DNA of 64,000 bases from Orlajensenia sp037404875 (GCF_037404875.1 NZ_JBBELO010000020.1:1-64000), one strand, 5' to 3'. Counted from the first letter of the stretch, positions 1 to 8,675 are shown. Numbers and translations: made by a program. Notes: generated by a model not told the origin, from the sequence alone.

Positions 1-280
1 CTCCCGAGACGAGCGCTCACGACCCAGCCCCGCTGTTCGCTGAGCTTGTCGAAGCGTCGCGACGTGCGCGTGGAAGCGCCCTTCGACAGGCTCAGGGAAC
101 GGGTGCTCGCGGCCCAGCCCCGCTTACGACCCTTCGACAGGCTCAGGGAACGCGCGCTAACGACCCAGCTCCGGGTCCGGTTCACCAGCCTTCGACAGGC
201 TCCCGAGACGAGCGCTCACGACCCAGCCCCGCTGTTCGCTGAGCCTGTCGAAGCGTCGCGACGTGCACGCGAAAGCGGGC
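1..280. repeat. dispersed TTCGACAGGCTCAG repeat cluster 1
   Basis: Five copies of an 18-20 bp motif (TTCGACAGGCTCAGGGA or its inverted form TGAGCYTGTCGAAG) lie at about 37, 82, 131, 190 and 238, in both orientations. Bases 1-71 and 200-270 are also near-identical direct repeats. No credible gene is present; open frames here are by-products of the repeat. The cluster abuts the 3' end of ackA. The same motif recurs in clusters at 7.7-8.7 kb and 18.1-18.65 kb. Confidence 0.85.
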
Positions 281-287
281 GGTCGCG

Positions 288-1478
288 TCAGGCTCGCGTG
301 ACCGCGAGCGTCTGCCTCGCGATCTCGAGTTCCTCGTTCGTGGGCACCACGAGCACCGCGACGCGGGACGCATCCGTCGAGATGACCCGCGCCTCGCGCG
401 AGGTGGCCGCGTTGCGCTCGGGATCGAGCTCGATCCCCAGTACCTCCAGCCCCTCGACCGCCCGCGCACGGATGAGCGGCGCGTTCTCGCCGACGCCCGC
501 CGTGAAGATGATCGCGTCCGCGCCGCCGAGTTGCGCGTAGTAGTTGCCGATGTAACCGCGCAGCCGATGCACGTAGACGTCGACGGCGAGCGCCGCGGCC
601 TCGTCGCCCCCCTCGGCGGCATCGACGACGTCGCGCATGTCGCCGCGTCCACTGAGTCCGAGCAGGCCGCTGCGCTTGTTGAGCAGCTCGTCGATGCCGT
701 CGACGTCGAGTCCGGCTCGACGCTGCAGGTGCACCAGCACCGCCGGGTCGATGTCGCCGGAGCGGGTTCCCATGACGAGACCTTCGAGCGGGGTCATGCC
801 CATCGAGGTCTCGACGGATCGTCCCTCGTGCACTGCACAGACCGAGGCGCCGTTCCCGAGGTGCAGCACGATCTGGTCGAGCTCCTCGACCGGCCGTTGC
901 AGGAACTCCGCGGCGCGACGCGAGACGTACTGGTGCGAGGTGCCATGGAATCCGTACCGGCGCACGCGGTGCTTGGCGGCGAGCGCGGCGTCGATCGCGT
1001 AGGTGTACGCGGCCGGCGGCAGCGTCTGGTGGAAGGCCGTGTCGAAGACCGCCACGTGCGGCACGTCGGGGAACGCCTTCTGCGCGGCCACGATGCCCTC
1101 GAGGTTGGCCGGATTGTGCAGCGGAGCGAGGCTTGAGAGTTCGTCGATGTTGATCTTGACGAGGTCGGTGATGACGGTCGGCTCGAAGAAGCGCGCTCCG
1201 CCCTGCACGACGCGGTGCCCGACGGCGATCACCGGGTTCTCATCGAGCGAGGGGCCGTGCGCGGCGAAGGCGTCGAGCATCACCTGGAAGCCGGCGGTGT
1301 GGTCGGCGATGGGCAGGGTGCGCTCGCACTTCTCACCGTCGACCGTGTGCGCGGCACGGCCTTCGGACTCGCCGATGCGTTCCACGAGGCCGGTGGCCAG
1401 CATCCGTTCACTGTCGGCGTCGATGAGCTGGTACTTGAACGAGGAGGACCCCGAGTTGACCACGAGTACTGCGCTCAT
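288..1478 (-). CDS. ackA: acetate kinase
   Basis: 396 residues, the normal length for acetate kinase, which interconverts acetate + ATP and acetyl phosphate + ADP in the cytoplasm. The N terminus (VLVVNSGSSSFKYQL) is the phosphate-binding loop of the acetokinase/ASKHA fold. The second family signature is visible in GYRFHGTSHQYV-like form (RYGFHGTSHQYV), and GNGASVCAV and TSMGMTPLEGLVMGTRSGDIDP are the expected active-site stretches. Start is ATG with AGGGGAG about 12 bases upstream. It lies downstream of pta on the same strand, 151 bp away, the classical pta-ackA order. The gap holds a large imperfect inverted repeat that could separate or attenuate expression. Confidence 0.97.
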   Translation of the reverse strand: MSAVLVVNSGSSSFKYQLIDADSERMLATGLVERIGESEGRAAHTVDGEKCERTLPIADHTAGFQVMLDAFAAHGPSLDENPVIAVGHRVVQGGARFFEPTVITDLVKINIDELSSLAPLHNPANLEGIVAAQKAFPDVPHVAVFDTAFHQTLPPAAYTYAIDAALAAKHRVRRYGFHGTSHQYVSRRAAEFLQRPVEELDQIVLHLGNGASVCAVHEGRSVETSMGMTPLEGLVMGTRSGDIDPAVLVHLQRRAGLDVDGIDELLNKRSGLLGLSGRGDMRDVVDAAEGGDEAAALAVDVYVHRLRGYIGNYYAQLGGADAIIFTAGVGENAPLIRARAVEGLEVLGIELDPERNAATSREARVISTDASRVAVLVVPTNEELEIARQTLAVTRA

Positions 1479-1550
1479 CGGATGCCGCTCCCCTGTTGTC
1501 GATGCTGCTGTCGCCGCTGGTGGTCGTGGTGCAGCGCGTTCTTCGCCTCT

Positions 1551-1607
1551 GAACCATTTCGCCGCCGTTGAGCCGCTCCGCGCGGATCAACGGCGACCAA
1601 ATGGTTC
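1551..1607. repeat. large imperfect inverted repeat between pta and ackA
   Basis: Arms 1551-1571 and 1587-1607 match at 19 of 21 positions (GAACCATTT...CGCCGTTGA paired with its complement), separated by 15 bases. It lies in the 151-bp pta-ackA gap. It could form an mRNA hairpin or be a small palindromic repeat like the others in this window. No long T-run follows it. Confidence 0.75.
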
Positions 1608-1629
1608 AACGGCGCACGGGGGTGCACGT

Positions 1630-3753
1630 CTACACCGCGGCCTGGATGGCGGTGATCGCGATGGTGTTCACGATGTCTTGCACCGTCGCGCCCCGCGAGA
1701 GGTCGTTGATGGGCTTGTTGAGTCCCTGCAGCACCGGTCCGATCGCCACCGCCCCGGCTGAGCGCTGCACCGCCTTGTAGGTGTTGTTGCCGGTGTTGAG
1801 GTCGGGGAAGATGAACACCGTCGCGCGACCGGCCACGAGGGATCCGGGGGCCTTGGCCGCCCCGACCGCCGCATCCGCCGCCGCGTCGTACTGGATGGGG
1901 CCCTCGACGGGAAGGTCGGGTCGGCGCTGCCGCACGAGGGCCGTTGCGGCGCGTACCTTCTCGACCTCGGCGCCGGTTCCCGACTCACCGGTCGAATAGG
2001 AGAGCATGGCCACGCGCGGCTCGATGCCGAACTGCGCGGCCGTCTCCGACGACGAGACCGCGATGTCGGCCAACTGCTCCTCGGTGGGCTCGGGAATGAT
2101 GGCGCAGTCGCCGTAGACGAGCACGCGGTCGGCGAGCGCCATGAGGAACACGCTCGAGACCACCGAGACGCCCTCGCGGGTGCGGATGATCTCGAACGAG
2201 GGCCGGATGGTGTGCGCGGTGGTGTGGGCGGCGCCCGACACCATGCCGTCGGCCAGCCCCAGGTGCACCATCATGGTGCCGAAGTAGGAGACGTCGGTGA
2301 CCGTGTCGCGCGCTTGCTCGACGGTCGGTGCGCTCTTGCCCTTGTGCGCGCGCAGGGCGGCATAGCTCTCGGCGAACTTGGCACGCAAGACGTCGTCGAA
2401 CGGGCTCACCACATCCGCCGCGTTGATGTCGAGACCGAGCTCGATGGCACGCGAACGCACCTCGAAGGGCTCACCGAGAATCGTGACGTCGGCGATGCCG
2501 CGCGCGAGTGCCGTTGCAGCGGCACGGAGGATGCGGTCGTCGTCGCCCTCGGGCAGCACGATGCGGCGCCGGTCGGCGCGCGCCCGCTCGATGAGCTGGT
2601 ACTCGAACATGAGCGGCGTCACCACGGAGGTCTGCCCGAGTTCGAGCGAGTCGATGAGCGCCTGCGCGTCGACGTACTTCTCGAACAGGGCGAGCGCCGT
2701 GTCGAACTTGCGACTGGACTCCGCCGCGAGCCGGCCGCGGGTGTGCGTGATGCGCGTCGCCGTCTCGTAGGTGGTCAGATCGGTGCGCACGATCGGCAGG
2801 GGCGAATGGATGCCGTCGATCAGCCGCTCGACCTGCTCGGGCAGCTCGAAGCCGCCGTTCACGACGAGGCCGGTCAGGCTCGGGAAGGTTCCGCTCTGGT
2901 TGGCCATGAGCACCGCGAGCAGCACCTCGGTGCGGTCGCCGGGAACGATGACCACGCCTCCCTCGACGAGTCGCGTCAGCACGTTGTCCATCGACATGGC
3001 GGCGATCACGACCCCCAGCGCCTCCCGCGACAGCAGGGCCGGGTCGCCCTTGATGAGGGTGGCGTCGGTGGCCTCCATGATCGCCTGCATCGTGGGAGCC
3101 ACGAGCACCGGGTCTTCGGGAATCGCCCAGACCGGCACGGATGCGACCGTGCGGCGCAGCACGCCGGCCACGGCATCCGTTATCGCGGGAAGCACGTCGG
3201 GGTCCGCCCGGTTCACGATGACGGCGAGCAGGGTGGCGTGCTCCCGGCGCAGCTCGGCGAGGGTGAGCTCGGCGAGCTCGCCGATCTCGTCGGGGGTGCG
3301 TGCCTCGACCTGCCCGAGGCGCTCGTCCTCGCCGGAACCGAGGCGGCCGCCGAGCGCGAGGATGACGGGGGCGCCGAGGTTCGCCGCGATGCGGGCGTTG
3401 TAGGCGAGCTCGGTGGGCGAACTCACGTCCGTATAGTCGGAGCCGACGATGACGAGCGCATCGCACGCCGACTCGACGTGCTTGTAGCGCTCGACGATTT
3501 GCGACAACGCAGCCTCGGGGTCATCGTGCACGTCGTCGTAGGTGACGCCGATGCAGTCGTCGTACTTCAGCTGGGCGGTGGAGCTGCGCAGCAGCAACTC
3601 GAGCACGTAGTCGGGCTCGGCCGCGGAGCGGGCGACCGGCCGGAAGACGCCGACCCGGGCGGCGCTGTGCGTGAGCATCGAGAGCAGGCCCAGCGCGATC
3701 GTCGACTTGCCGGTGTGTCCTTCTGCCGAGCTGAGATAGATGCTTCGCGCCAC
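1630..3753 (-). CDS. pta: phosphate acetyltransferase
   Basis: 707 residues: the long form of Pta, transferring acetyl between CoA and phosphate and partnering with AckA. The N-terminal part (residues 1-350) is the BioD/cobyric-acid-synthase-like P-loop domain (SSAEGHTGKSTIALGLL near residue 8) followed by a DRTGG domain; the C-terminal 330 residues are the catalytic phosphotransacetylase domain (RIVLPEGDDDRILRAA, VSYFGTMMVHLGLADGMVSG, VFIFPDLNTGNNTYKAVQRSAG). Start is GTG; on the minus strand a TAGGCT -10-like hexamer lies just upstream, suggesting a short or leaderless message. It is probably transcribed towards ackA. Confidence 0.96.
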   Translation of the reverse strand: MARSIYLSSAEGHTGKSTIALGLLSMLTHSAARVGVFRPVARSAAEPDYVLELLLRSSTAQLKYDDCIGVTYDDVHDDPEAALSQIVERYKHVESACDALVIVGSDYTDVSSPTELAYNARIAANLGAPVILALGGRLGSGEDERLGQVEARTPDEIGELAELTLAELRREHATLLAVIVNRADPDVLPAITDAVAGVLRRTVASVPVWAIPEDPVLVAPTMQAIMEATDATLIKGDPALLSREALGVVIAAMSMDNVLTRLVEGGVVIVPGDRTEVLLAVLMANQSGTFPSLTGLVVNGGFELPEQVERLIDGIHSPLPIVRTDLTTYETATRITHTRGRLAAESSRKFDTALALFEKYVDAQALIDSLELGQTSVVTPLMFEYQLIERARADRRRIVLPEGDDDRILRAAATALARGIADVTILGEPFEVRSRAIELGLDINAADVVSPFDDVLRAKFAESYAALRAHKGKSAPTVEQARDTVTDVSYFGTMMVHLGLADGMVSGAAHTTAHTIRPSFEIIRTREGVSVVSSVFLMALADRVLVYGDCAIIPEPTEEQLADIAVSSSETAAQFGIEPRVAMLSYSTGESGTGAEVEKVRAATALVRQRRPDLPVEGPIQYDAAADAAVGAAKAPGSLVAGRATVFIFPDLNTGNNTYKAVQRSAGAVAIGPVLQGLNKPINDLSRGATVQDIVNTIAITAIQAAV

Positions 3754-3872
3754 GGGGCCAGCCTATTGGCGCGACGTGCGCGCGCTCTCAGGGAATGTGC
3801 AGGCGCGGGGGGCGCTTGCGGGGGGCGCGCGCGGGGTGGGCCGGCGGGCGCGTCCGTCCCCGCAAAAGAAAA

Positions 3873-3960
3873 GACCCCTCACGCACCCGCCAGAGCCCGG
3901 TTACCCTTGCTGCGTTTCCGCCCTAGGGGAGTTGGCCTGGATGGCGCCACGTGAGGAGCC
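3873..3960 (-). ncRNA. ffs: signal recognition particle RNA (small bacterial type)
   Basis: On the minus strand the sequence contains GGCGGAAACGCAGCAAGG, the conserved apical loop of bacterial SRP RNA (tetraloop and Ffh-binding bulge). The ends pair as GGCTCCTCACG with CGTGAGGGGTC, giving the long hairpin of 4.5S RNA; the 88-nt length fits. A TAGAAT -10 box is at 3967-3972 on the minus strand, seven bases before the inferred 5' end at 3960, and a T-rich tail (TTTTCTTTT) follows the 3' arm. It scaffolds Ffh for co-translational membrane targeting. Confidence 0.93.
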
Positions 3961-3966
3961 GCATCC

Positions 3967-3972
3967 ATTCTA
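3967..3972 (-). promoter_or_regulatory. -10 box of the SRP RNA promoter
   Basis: TAGAAT on the minus strand, seven bases before the predicted RNA start at 3960. I see no convincing -35 hexamer at the expected distance. Confidence 0.6.
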
Positions 3973-4122
3973 CGGGACGATCGGATGCGGTCGCACCGCC
4001 GCGGCTCCGCCCCCGTTCTCAGCACCAACGTCTCCGCCACGGGCCCGGCCGGCGATCGCTCGTGGCGTCGGCGCCCCGAGAGGTCGGGTAAGATTCTCTG
4101 AGGCCGCCACGCGCGGCCGCCC

Positions 4123-4207
4123 GGAGGATTCGCCTAGTGGCCTATGGCGCACGCTTGGAAAGCGTGTTGGGTGAAAGCCCTCGGGGGTTCGAATCCCCCA
4201 TCCTCCG
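4123..4207 (+). tRNA. tRNA-Ser (anticodon GGA)
   Basis: Acceptor arms GGAGGAT and ATCCTCC pair, with G4207 as discriminator. The anticodon stem CACGC/GCGTG closes loop TTGGAAA, with anticodon GGA at 4157-4159 reading UCC/UCU. A long variable arm (TTGGGTGAAAGCCCTCGG) marks a class II tRNA, and the T arm has GGTTCGAATCC. CCA is not encoded. Confidence 0.96.
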
Positions 4208-4214
4208 CGCATGT

Positions 4215-4247
4215 GAAGGGGATCTGCTCGTCGAGCAGGTCCCCTTC
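4215..4247 (+). terminator. hairpin downstream of tRNA-Ser
   Basis: GAAGGGGA-T-CTGCTC pairs with GAGCAG-G-TCCCCTTC around a GTC loop, about 15 bp with one T-G pair. It starts eight bases after the tRNA. No T-run follows, so it may be an intrinsic terminator of the weak actinobacterial kind or a processing hairpin. Confidence 0.7.
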
Positions 4248-4435
4248 GCCGTCTCCCGCCACCGACTCGGGCGCGGTGAGCCCGAACCGCCTGGCGGCAG
4301 TTCTCGAGGGTCGCCGTGCTCCCCGCACCCACCGGCAACGCTCCTTGTCCCCGACTGTCCCCCTTAATGCCGCTAGCGGATGCCGCGGGGCACGCGCACA
4401 CTTGCCGTCGGAACATCACAGTCGGGGGAAGCACG

Positions 4436-5023
4436 ATGGCGGTAACGCGCGAAGCGGCGGTCAAGACGCTGCGTCCACGCCGCCATATCTTCGCGAACGT
4501 GACCGTCGCCGCGAGCGTGCTGCTGCTGCCGGTCTTCGCCGCCCTCTACTGGCTCACGGCACCGGTCGGGCTCTGGCCCATCGTGCTCCTGATCCAGATC
4601 GTGGTCTCGGGAGTGTGCATCGCCGCCCTGTTCTCGACGCGGCACGTCTACTTCCGGCTGCACGAGTGGGGCGTGGAAGACCACGTTCCGTTCGGATTCA
4701 CCCGGCAGGTGCGCTCGGCCGACGTCGACACCATCCTCATGCTCGATCTCTACAGCGGCACAGACCTCGAGACGCATCCGCACCTATTCGCCGTCGACGC
4801 CCACGACCGGCTGCTGCTGCGCATGCACGGTCAGCTCTGGTCGCGGGCCTCGATCCAGCAGGTGGCGTCACGGCTCGGAGCCCCCGTGGTGCACGCGCCG
4901 GCGCCGATGACGCTCGCCGAGTTCACGAGCATCGAGCCGCAGTTGCTGCCGTGGTGGGAGCGACGCCCCATGTGGCGCACGCCTCGCCGCACCCCCGCAT
5001 CCGTTCGCGCGATCGCGGACTGA
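4436..5023 (+). CDS. hypothetical two-helix membrane protein
   Basis: 195 residues. I do not recognise a family. After a basic N terminus two hydrophobic segments lie at about residues 23-43 (VTVAASVLLLPVFAALYWLTA) and 45-66 (LWPIVLLIQIVVSGVCIAALF), close enough to form a hairpin, followed by a roughly 125-residue soluble domain beginning FSTRHVYFRLHEWGVEDHVPFG. This arrangement resembles PH-domain-like membrane proteins, but no motif proves it. The ATG at 4436 is preferred over upstream in-frame starts because GGGGGAAG lies five bases before it and the upstream frame runs through the tRNA terminator region. Confidence 0.75.
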   Translation: MAVTREAAVKTLRPRRHIFANVTVAASVLLLPVFAALYWLTAPVGLWPIVLLIQIVVSGVCIAALFSTRHVYFRLHEWGVEDHVPFGFTRQVRSADVDTILMLDLYSGTDLETHPHLFAVDAHDRLLLRMHGQLWSRASIQQVASRLGAPVVHAPAPMTLAEFTSIEPQLLPWWERRPMWRTPRRTPASVRAIAD

Positions 5024-5094
5024 ACCGAGGCGCTCTGCGCGGAGCCTCGCGCTGCTGGCCGTCTCCGCGCCTGACCCGCCGTCGCCGCCTGCAC

Positions 5095-5550
5095 TCACCA
5101 CCCGAAGTCGAGCGCGCGGCCGGTCTCGAGCCAGGTCTTCATGCTCGAGAGCACGCGCGGCCAGGTCTCAGAGGTCTCCTGCTCGGCGGGATGCCCGGGC
5201 GACCAGTCGTCGTTCACGAACCGCAGCTGCGTGATCTCCTCCGTCGCCGACTCGAGGCTCCAGGTCATGCGGCTGCGCAGCTCGGCGTGGTTCTCGCGGT
5301 ACGTCGGTCCGGGGTGCTCGCTCAGGCTCAGGATGCGTCGCGGCTCCACCTCCAGCACCTCGCCGTAGACGTGGACGGTCTCGTCGCCGTCCTGGCCCGG
5401 GCCCACATACTCATACCGAGAGCCCTCGGCGAGATCGCCACGCAGCACGGAGCCGAACATGAGCACGCGATTGGCCTCGTCGCCGACGATCGCCTCCCAT
5501 ACCTGGTCTGGCGTGGCGGCGATGTAGAGGCTCATCTCGAAGTCGGCCAT
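5095..5550 (-). CDS. SRPBCC (START/AHSA1-like) family protein
   Basis: 151 residues. The N terminus MADFEMSLYIAATPDQVWEAI is typical of the SRPBCC helix-grip fold, where a small hydrophobic ligand or partner surface is bound; WTFDD-like WSLESATEEITQLRFVNDD and a C-terminal helix (WPRVLSSMKTWLETGRAL) fit AHSA1-like members of normal length. Ligand and role are unknown. The ATG has AAGGGAAG at a good distance. It is divergent from the AraC regulator at 5745; their shared 194-bp gap holds a 68-bp palindromic element. Confidence 0.85.
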   Translation of the reverse strand: MADFEMSLYIAATPDQVWEAIVGDEANRVLMFGSVLRGDLAEGSRYEYVGPGQDGDETVHVYGEVLEVEPRRILSLSEHPGPTYRENHAELRSRMTWSLESATEEITQLRFVNDDWSPGHPAEQETSETWPRVLSSMKTWLETGRALDFGW

Positions 5551-5651
5551 GGTTCTTCCCTTCGTCGTTCCGGTCGTCGCATCCGACGGTACGGATGCGG
5601 CGCCTCCCTCGTCTTGAAGGAACGCGACACCCTGCACCCCCGAACCCATCT

Positions 5652-5719
5652 CTCGCCGACTTGCCACTTTTGGCGGCTTGAGCGGGCGTGGAACCCGCAA
5701 AAAGCGGCAAGTCGGCGAG
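5652..5719. repeat. palindromic element, family A, copy 1
   Basis: Arms CTCGCCGACTTGCC (5652-5665) and GGCAAGTCGGCGAG (5706-5719) are perfect complements, enclosing an inner ACTTTTGGCGG/CCGCAAAAAGC pairing. A second copy with the same arms is at 45420-45481. Here it lies in the divergent promoter gap between the SRPBCC gene and the AraC regulator, so a pure terminator role is unlikely. Confidence 0.85.
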
Positions 5720-5744
5720 GGGTGGGGTAGGCGATACTGGGCGG

Positions 5745-6710
5745 GTGGCGAACGACGGTGACGCGTACTGGCGCACGCGTGCGGGCGCGCCGGCACAGAA
5801 GGGCGTTCTCGCGACGAGCCGCGGGCTCCAGCCGCGGCAGCCGGCCCGCCCCGATGCCCCGGTGCGGATGGCGCGCTACGAGCCGGCAGCATCCGTCGCC
5901 GGGCTCGTGCGTCATTACTGGCTGCCGCGGTGGAGCCTCGCGCCGGGTGCGGTCGTGAGCCAGGCGGTGCTCGAATACCCGTCGGCCAACCTCGTGATCG
6001 AACCGACGGATGCGGGCCTCTACGGTCCGGAGCGCGGGCGCGGCGTTCAGCGGCTGGAGGGCACCGGCTGGGCGTTCGGAGCCCTGCTGCAGCCCGGCAT
6101 CGCGCGAGCACTGATCGACGGCGACCTTGCGCGCATCGTCGGCTCGTCCGCGCCGCTGTCGAGCTTGCGTGTGGCGGGTACCGCCTCGCTGGCCGCCCAC
6201 GTGCGGGAGGCGATGCGGGCCGATGCCGACGCGCTCGCCGTCGCTGCCTTCGACGAGTGGCTGCACTCCCTCGCGTTGGAACTCGGCTCGGATGCGCACC
6301 GCGTGCGCGAGGTCGTCGATCGGGCGGAGAACGATCGCAGCATCGTGCGGGTCGAGCAGCTGGCCGCCGTCACCGGTCAGAGCATGCGGTCGTTGCAACG
6401 CCTCGTGCGCGATCAACTGGGCCTCAGTCCGAAATGGCTCATCCAGCGCTATCGGATGCAGGAGGCGGCGTTCGCATTGAGCGCGGACGCACCGCTCTCG
6501 CTCGCCGACCTGGCGGCCTCGCTCGGTTTCGCCGACCAGGCGCACTTCACGCGCGACTTCCGCGCCGTGATCGGCGAGACGCCGGCCGTGTACGCAGCCC
6601 GGGCGGCGGAAGCGGGTGCGGCGGAGGCGGGTGCGGCGGAAGCGCCCGCCGAGGCACGGGCGGAAGCCGGCCGCGACGCGGACGCAGGTGTGCAGGAGAT
6701 CAGTCGATGA
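5745..6710 (+). CDS. AraC-family transcriptional regulator
   Basis: 321 residues. The N-terminal ~170 residues form a ligand- or sensor-like domain (YEPAASVAGLVRHYWLPRW), of the kind found in many actinobacterial AraC regulators. The C-terminal ~110 residues hold two helix-turn-helix units: VEQLAAVTGQSMRSLQRLVRDQLGLSPKWLIQRYRMQ and SLADLAASLGFADQAHFTRDFRAVIGETP, the AraC/XylS signature. An Ala/Glu-rich tail follows. GTG 5745 is chosen because upstream frame runs through the palindromic element; GATACT just before it may be a -10 box, so the message may be leaderless. It may regulate the divergent SRPBCC gene or the phosphotransferase 91 bp downstream; its effector is unknown. Confidence 0.9.
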   Translation: MANDGDAYWRTRAGAPAQKGVLATSRGLQPRQPARPDAPVRMARYEPAASVAGLVRHYWLPRWSLAPGAVVSQAVLEYPSANLVIEPTDAGLYGPERGRGVQRLEGTGWAFGALLQPGIARALIDGDLARIVGSSAPLSSLRVAGTASLAAHVREAMRADADALAVAAFDEWLHSLALELGSDAHRVREVVDRAENDRSIVRVEQLAAVTGQSMRSLQRLVRDQLGLSPKWLIQRYRMQEAAFALSADAPLSLADLAASLGFADQAHFTRDFRAVIGETPAVYAARAAEAGAAEAGAAEAPAEARAEAGRDADAGVQEISR

Positions 6711-6801
6711 GGAGGATGTCGCGGCCGCATCCGTCCTGCACAGACGCGGATCTCCTGCAGAGTGCGGCGGCTCGACTCGACGCGAGCCACGGCGACGCGC
6801 G

Positions 6802-7692
6802 ATGGTAGAGGGCGGCCCCATCGATCCGGGCCACGGCGGCGAGGCGGGCTGGCTGCAGCGCTGGCGGCTGCGCGTCGATGGCGACATCCTCACGACGGCG
6901 TCGAGCACGCTCATCCCGGTCGTCACAGAGGGCGGCACCGCGGCGATGCTCAAGCTCTCCCATTCCGAGGAGGAAGAGCGGGGCGCGGCGCTGCTCGCGG
7001 CCTGGAACGGAGCGGGGGCCGTCCCTGTGCTGCGCCTGCACGGCGAGGCACTGCTCGAGCAGCGCGCGACCGGAAGTCGCTCGCTCGTGCGCCTGGTGGA
7101 GTCGGGCAACGACGATGACGCCACCCGCATCCTGTGCTCGACGGTCGCGACACTGCATGCTGCCTCGACGACGGTGACGGATGCCGCCCGCAACCAGGGA
7201 TTACCCCTCGCCCGATCCACACGCGAGGCGACGCTCGATCTCGTGCCGCTCCGGCGTTGGTTCCGGGAGTTGTTCCGGCACGCCGACGACCTCGGCGCCC
7301 TGCACCGGGAGGCCGCTGGGTGGGCAGCCGAACTGCTCGCCGCTCCCCAGGACGAGGTTGCGCTGCACGGCGACATCCATCACGGCAACGTGCTGGACTT
7401 CGGCGAGCAGGGGTGGCTCGCGATCGACCCGAAAGGGCTGCTGGGCGAGCGCGCGTTCGATTACTGCAACCTGTTCTGCAATCCGTCGCACGCGACGGCC
7501 CTTCCGCTCGTGGAGCGTCGGTTCGCCCTCGTCACCGAGCTCGCCGGCCTGGATGCGCGCCGGTTCGCCCGGTGGGTGGTCGCGTGGTGCGCGCTCTCGT
7601 CGACGTGGTTCACGATCGACGGCGATGAGGCGCACGCGGAGGGCGCCCGTGCCATCGGAGAGCACGCGCGGAAGGTGCTGCCGGTGGACTGA
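6802..7692 (+). CDS. aminoglycoside/hydroxyurea-type phosphotransferase (APH(6)-like)
   Basis: 296 residues. The kinase catalytic loop HGDIHHGNVLDF (H189, D191, N196) and the metal-binding AIDPKGLLGERAFDYCNLF are the signatures of the APH_6/hydroxyurea-resistance kinase family, which phosphorylates small hydroxylated substrates with ATP. The N terminus WLQRWRLRVDGDIL is also typical. The ATG at 6802 gives the usual family length; longer frames upstream overlap the AraC tail and have poor coding character. It could confer aminoglycoside or hydroxyurea resistance, but chromosomal members often have unknown natural substrates. The 3' end runs into the large repeat cluster. Confidence 0.88.
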   Translation: MVEGGPIDPGHGGEAGWLQRWRLRVDGDILTTASSTLIPVVTEGGTAAMLKLSHSEEEERGAALLAAWNGAGAVPVLRLHGEALLEQRATGSRSLVRLVESGNDDDATRILCSTVATLHAASTTVTDAARNQGLPLARSTREATLDLVPLRRWFRELFRHADDLGALHREAAGWAAELLAAPQDEVALHGDIHHGNVLDFGEQGWLAIDPKGLLGERAFDYCNLFCNPSHATALPLVERRFALVTELAGLDARRFARWVVAWCALSSTWFTIDGDEAHAEGARAIGEHARKVLPVD

Positions 7693-7699
7693 GCGCGAC

Positions 7700-8660
7700 G
7701 GAGGCTGCGTCGGCACCATGCGTCCCCTGAGCCTGTCGAAGGGTGGCGACGTGAGGCTGGGGTGCCCACCACCCGCTCCCTGAGCCTGTCGAAGGGTCAC
7801 GACCCACAGATCGGCTCACCACGCTTCGACAAGCTCAGCGAACAGGGCGGTCGCGACCCGAGGCTGGATCGGCACCATCCGTTCCCTGAGCCTGTCGAAG
7901 GGTGGCGACCCGAGGCTGGGTGGCCACGACCCGCTCCCTGAGCCTGTCGAAGGGTGGCGACCCACAGATCGACTCGCGGCGCTTCGACAAGCTCAGCGCA
8001 CAGGGCGGTGCGACCTGAGGCTGGATCGGCACCATCCGTTCCCTGAGCCTGTCAAAGGGTGGCGACGTGAGGCTGGGAGGGCACCACCCGCTCCCTGAGC
8101 CTGTCGAAGGGCGGCGACCCGAGGCTGGGTGGCCACCACTCGCTCCCTGAGCCTGTCGAAGGGTGGCGACCCACAGATCGGCTCACCGCGCTTCGACAAG
8201 CTCAGCGAACAGCGCGAGCGCGACCCGAGGCTGGGTGGCCACCACCCGCTCCCTGAGCCTGTCGAAGGGTGGCGACCCGAGGCTGGGTGGCCACCACGCG
8301 CTCCCTGAGCCTGTCGAAGGGGGGCGACCTGAGGCTGGGTGGCCACCACCCGCTCCCTGAGCCTGTCGAAGGGTCGCGACCTGAGGCTGGCGCAGAACCA
8401 CCCGCTCCCTGAGGCTGTCGAAGGGTGGCGACCCGCAGATGGACTCGCGGCGCTTCGACAAGCTCAGCGAACAGGGCGGTCGCGACCCACAGATCGGCTC
8501 ACGGCGCTTCGACAAGCTCAGCGAACAGCGCGGTCGCGAACCACAGATCAGCTCACCACGCTTCGACAAGCTCAGCGAATCGCGCGAGCGCGATCCACAG
8601 ATCGACTCGCGGCGCTTCGACAAGCTCAGTGAACAGCGCGGGCGCGAACCACAGATTCGC
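7700..8660. repeat. dispersed TTCGACAAGCTCAG repeat cluster 2 (18 copies)
   Basis: I count 18 copies of an 18-20 bp core, mostly 45-60 bp apart: twelve in the form CCCTGAGCCTGTCGAAGG (e.g. 7726, 7780, 7885, 7936, 8093, 8252, 8354) and six as CTTCGACAAGCTCAGCGAA (7824, 7981, 8190, 8453, 8506, 8560, 8614 region, with small variants). Intervals themselves are related (GGTGGCGACCCGAGGCTGG, CGCGACCCACAGATCG). The two orientations are complementary and can form hairpins. It fills the gap between the convergent 3' ends of the phosphotransferase and modC. I see no gene in this stretch. Confidence 0.9.
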
Positions 8661-8675
8661 TCACGCGGAGGAGGG

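Noticed and set aside
8183..8632. Open frames through the repeat clusters encoding LRQAQG- or SLSKG-rich peptides
   Set aside because: These come from translation of the dispersed repeat in several frames; no ribosome-binding sites, domains or normal codon use.
7700..8660. Possible CRISPR array, as short repeats recur every ~50 bp
   Set aside because: Repeats occur in both orientations, the intervals are similar to each other rather than unique, and no cas genes are present.
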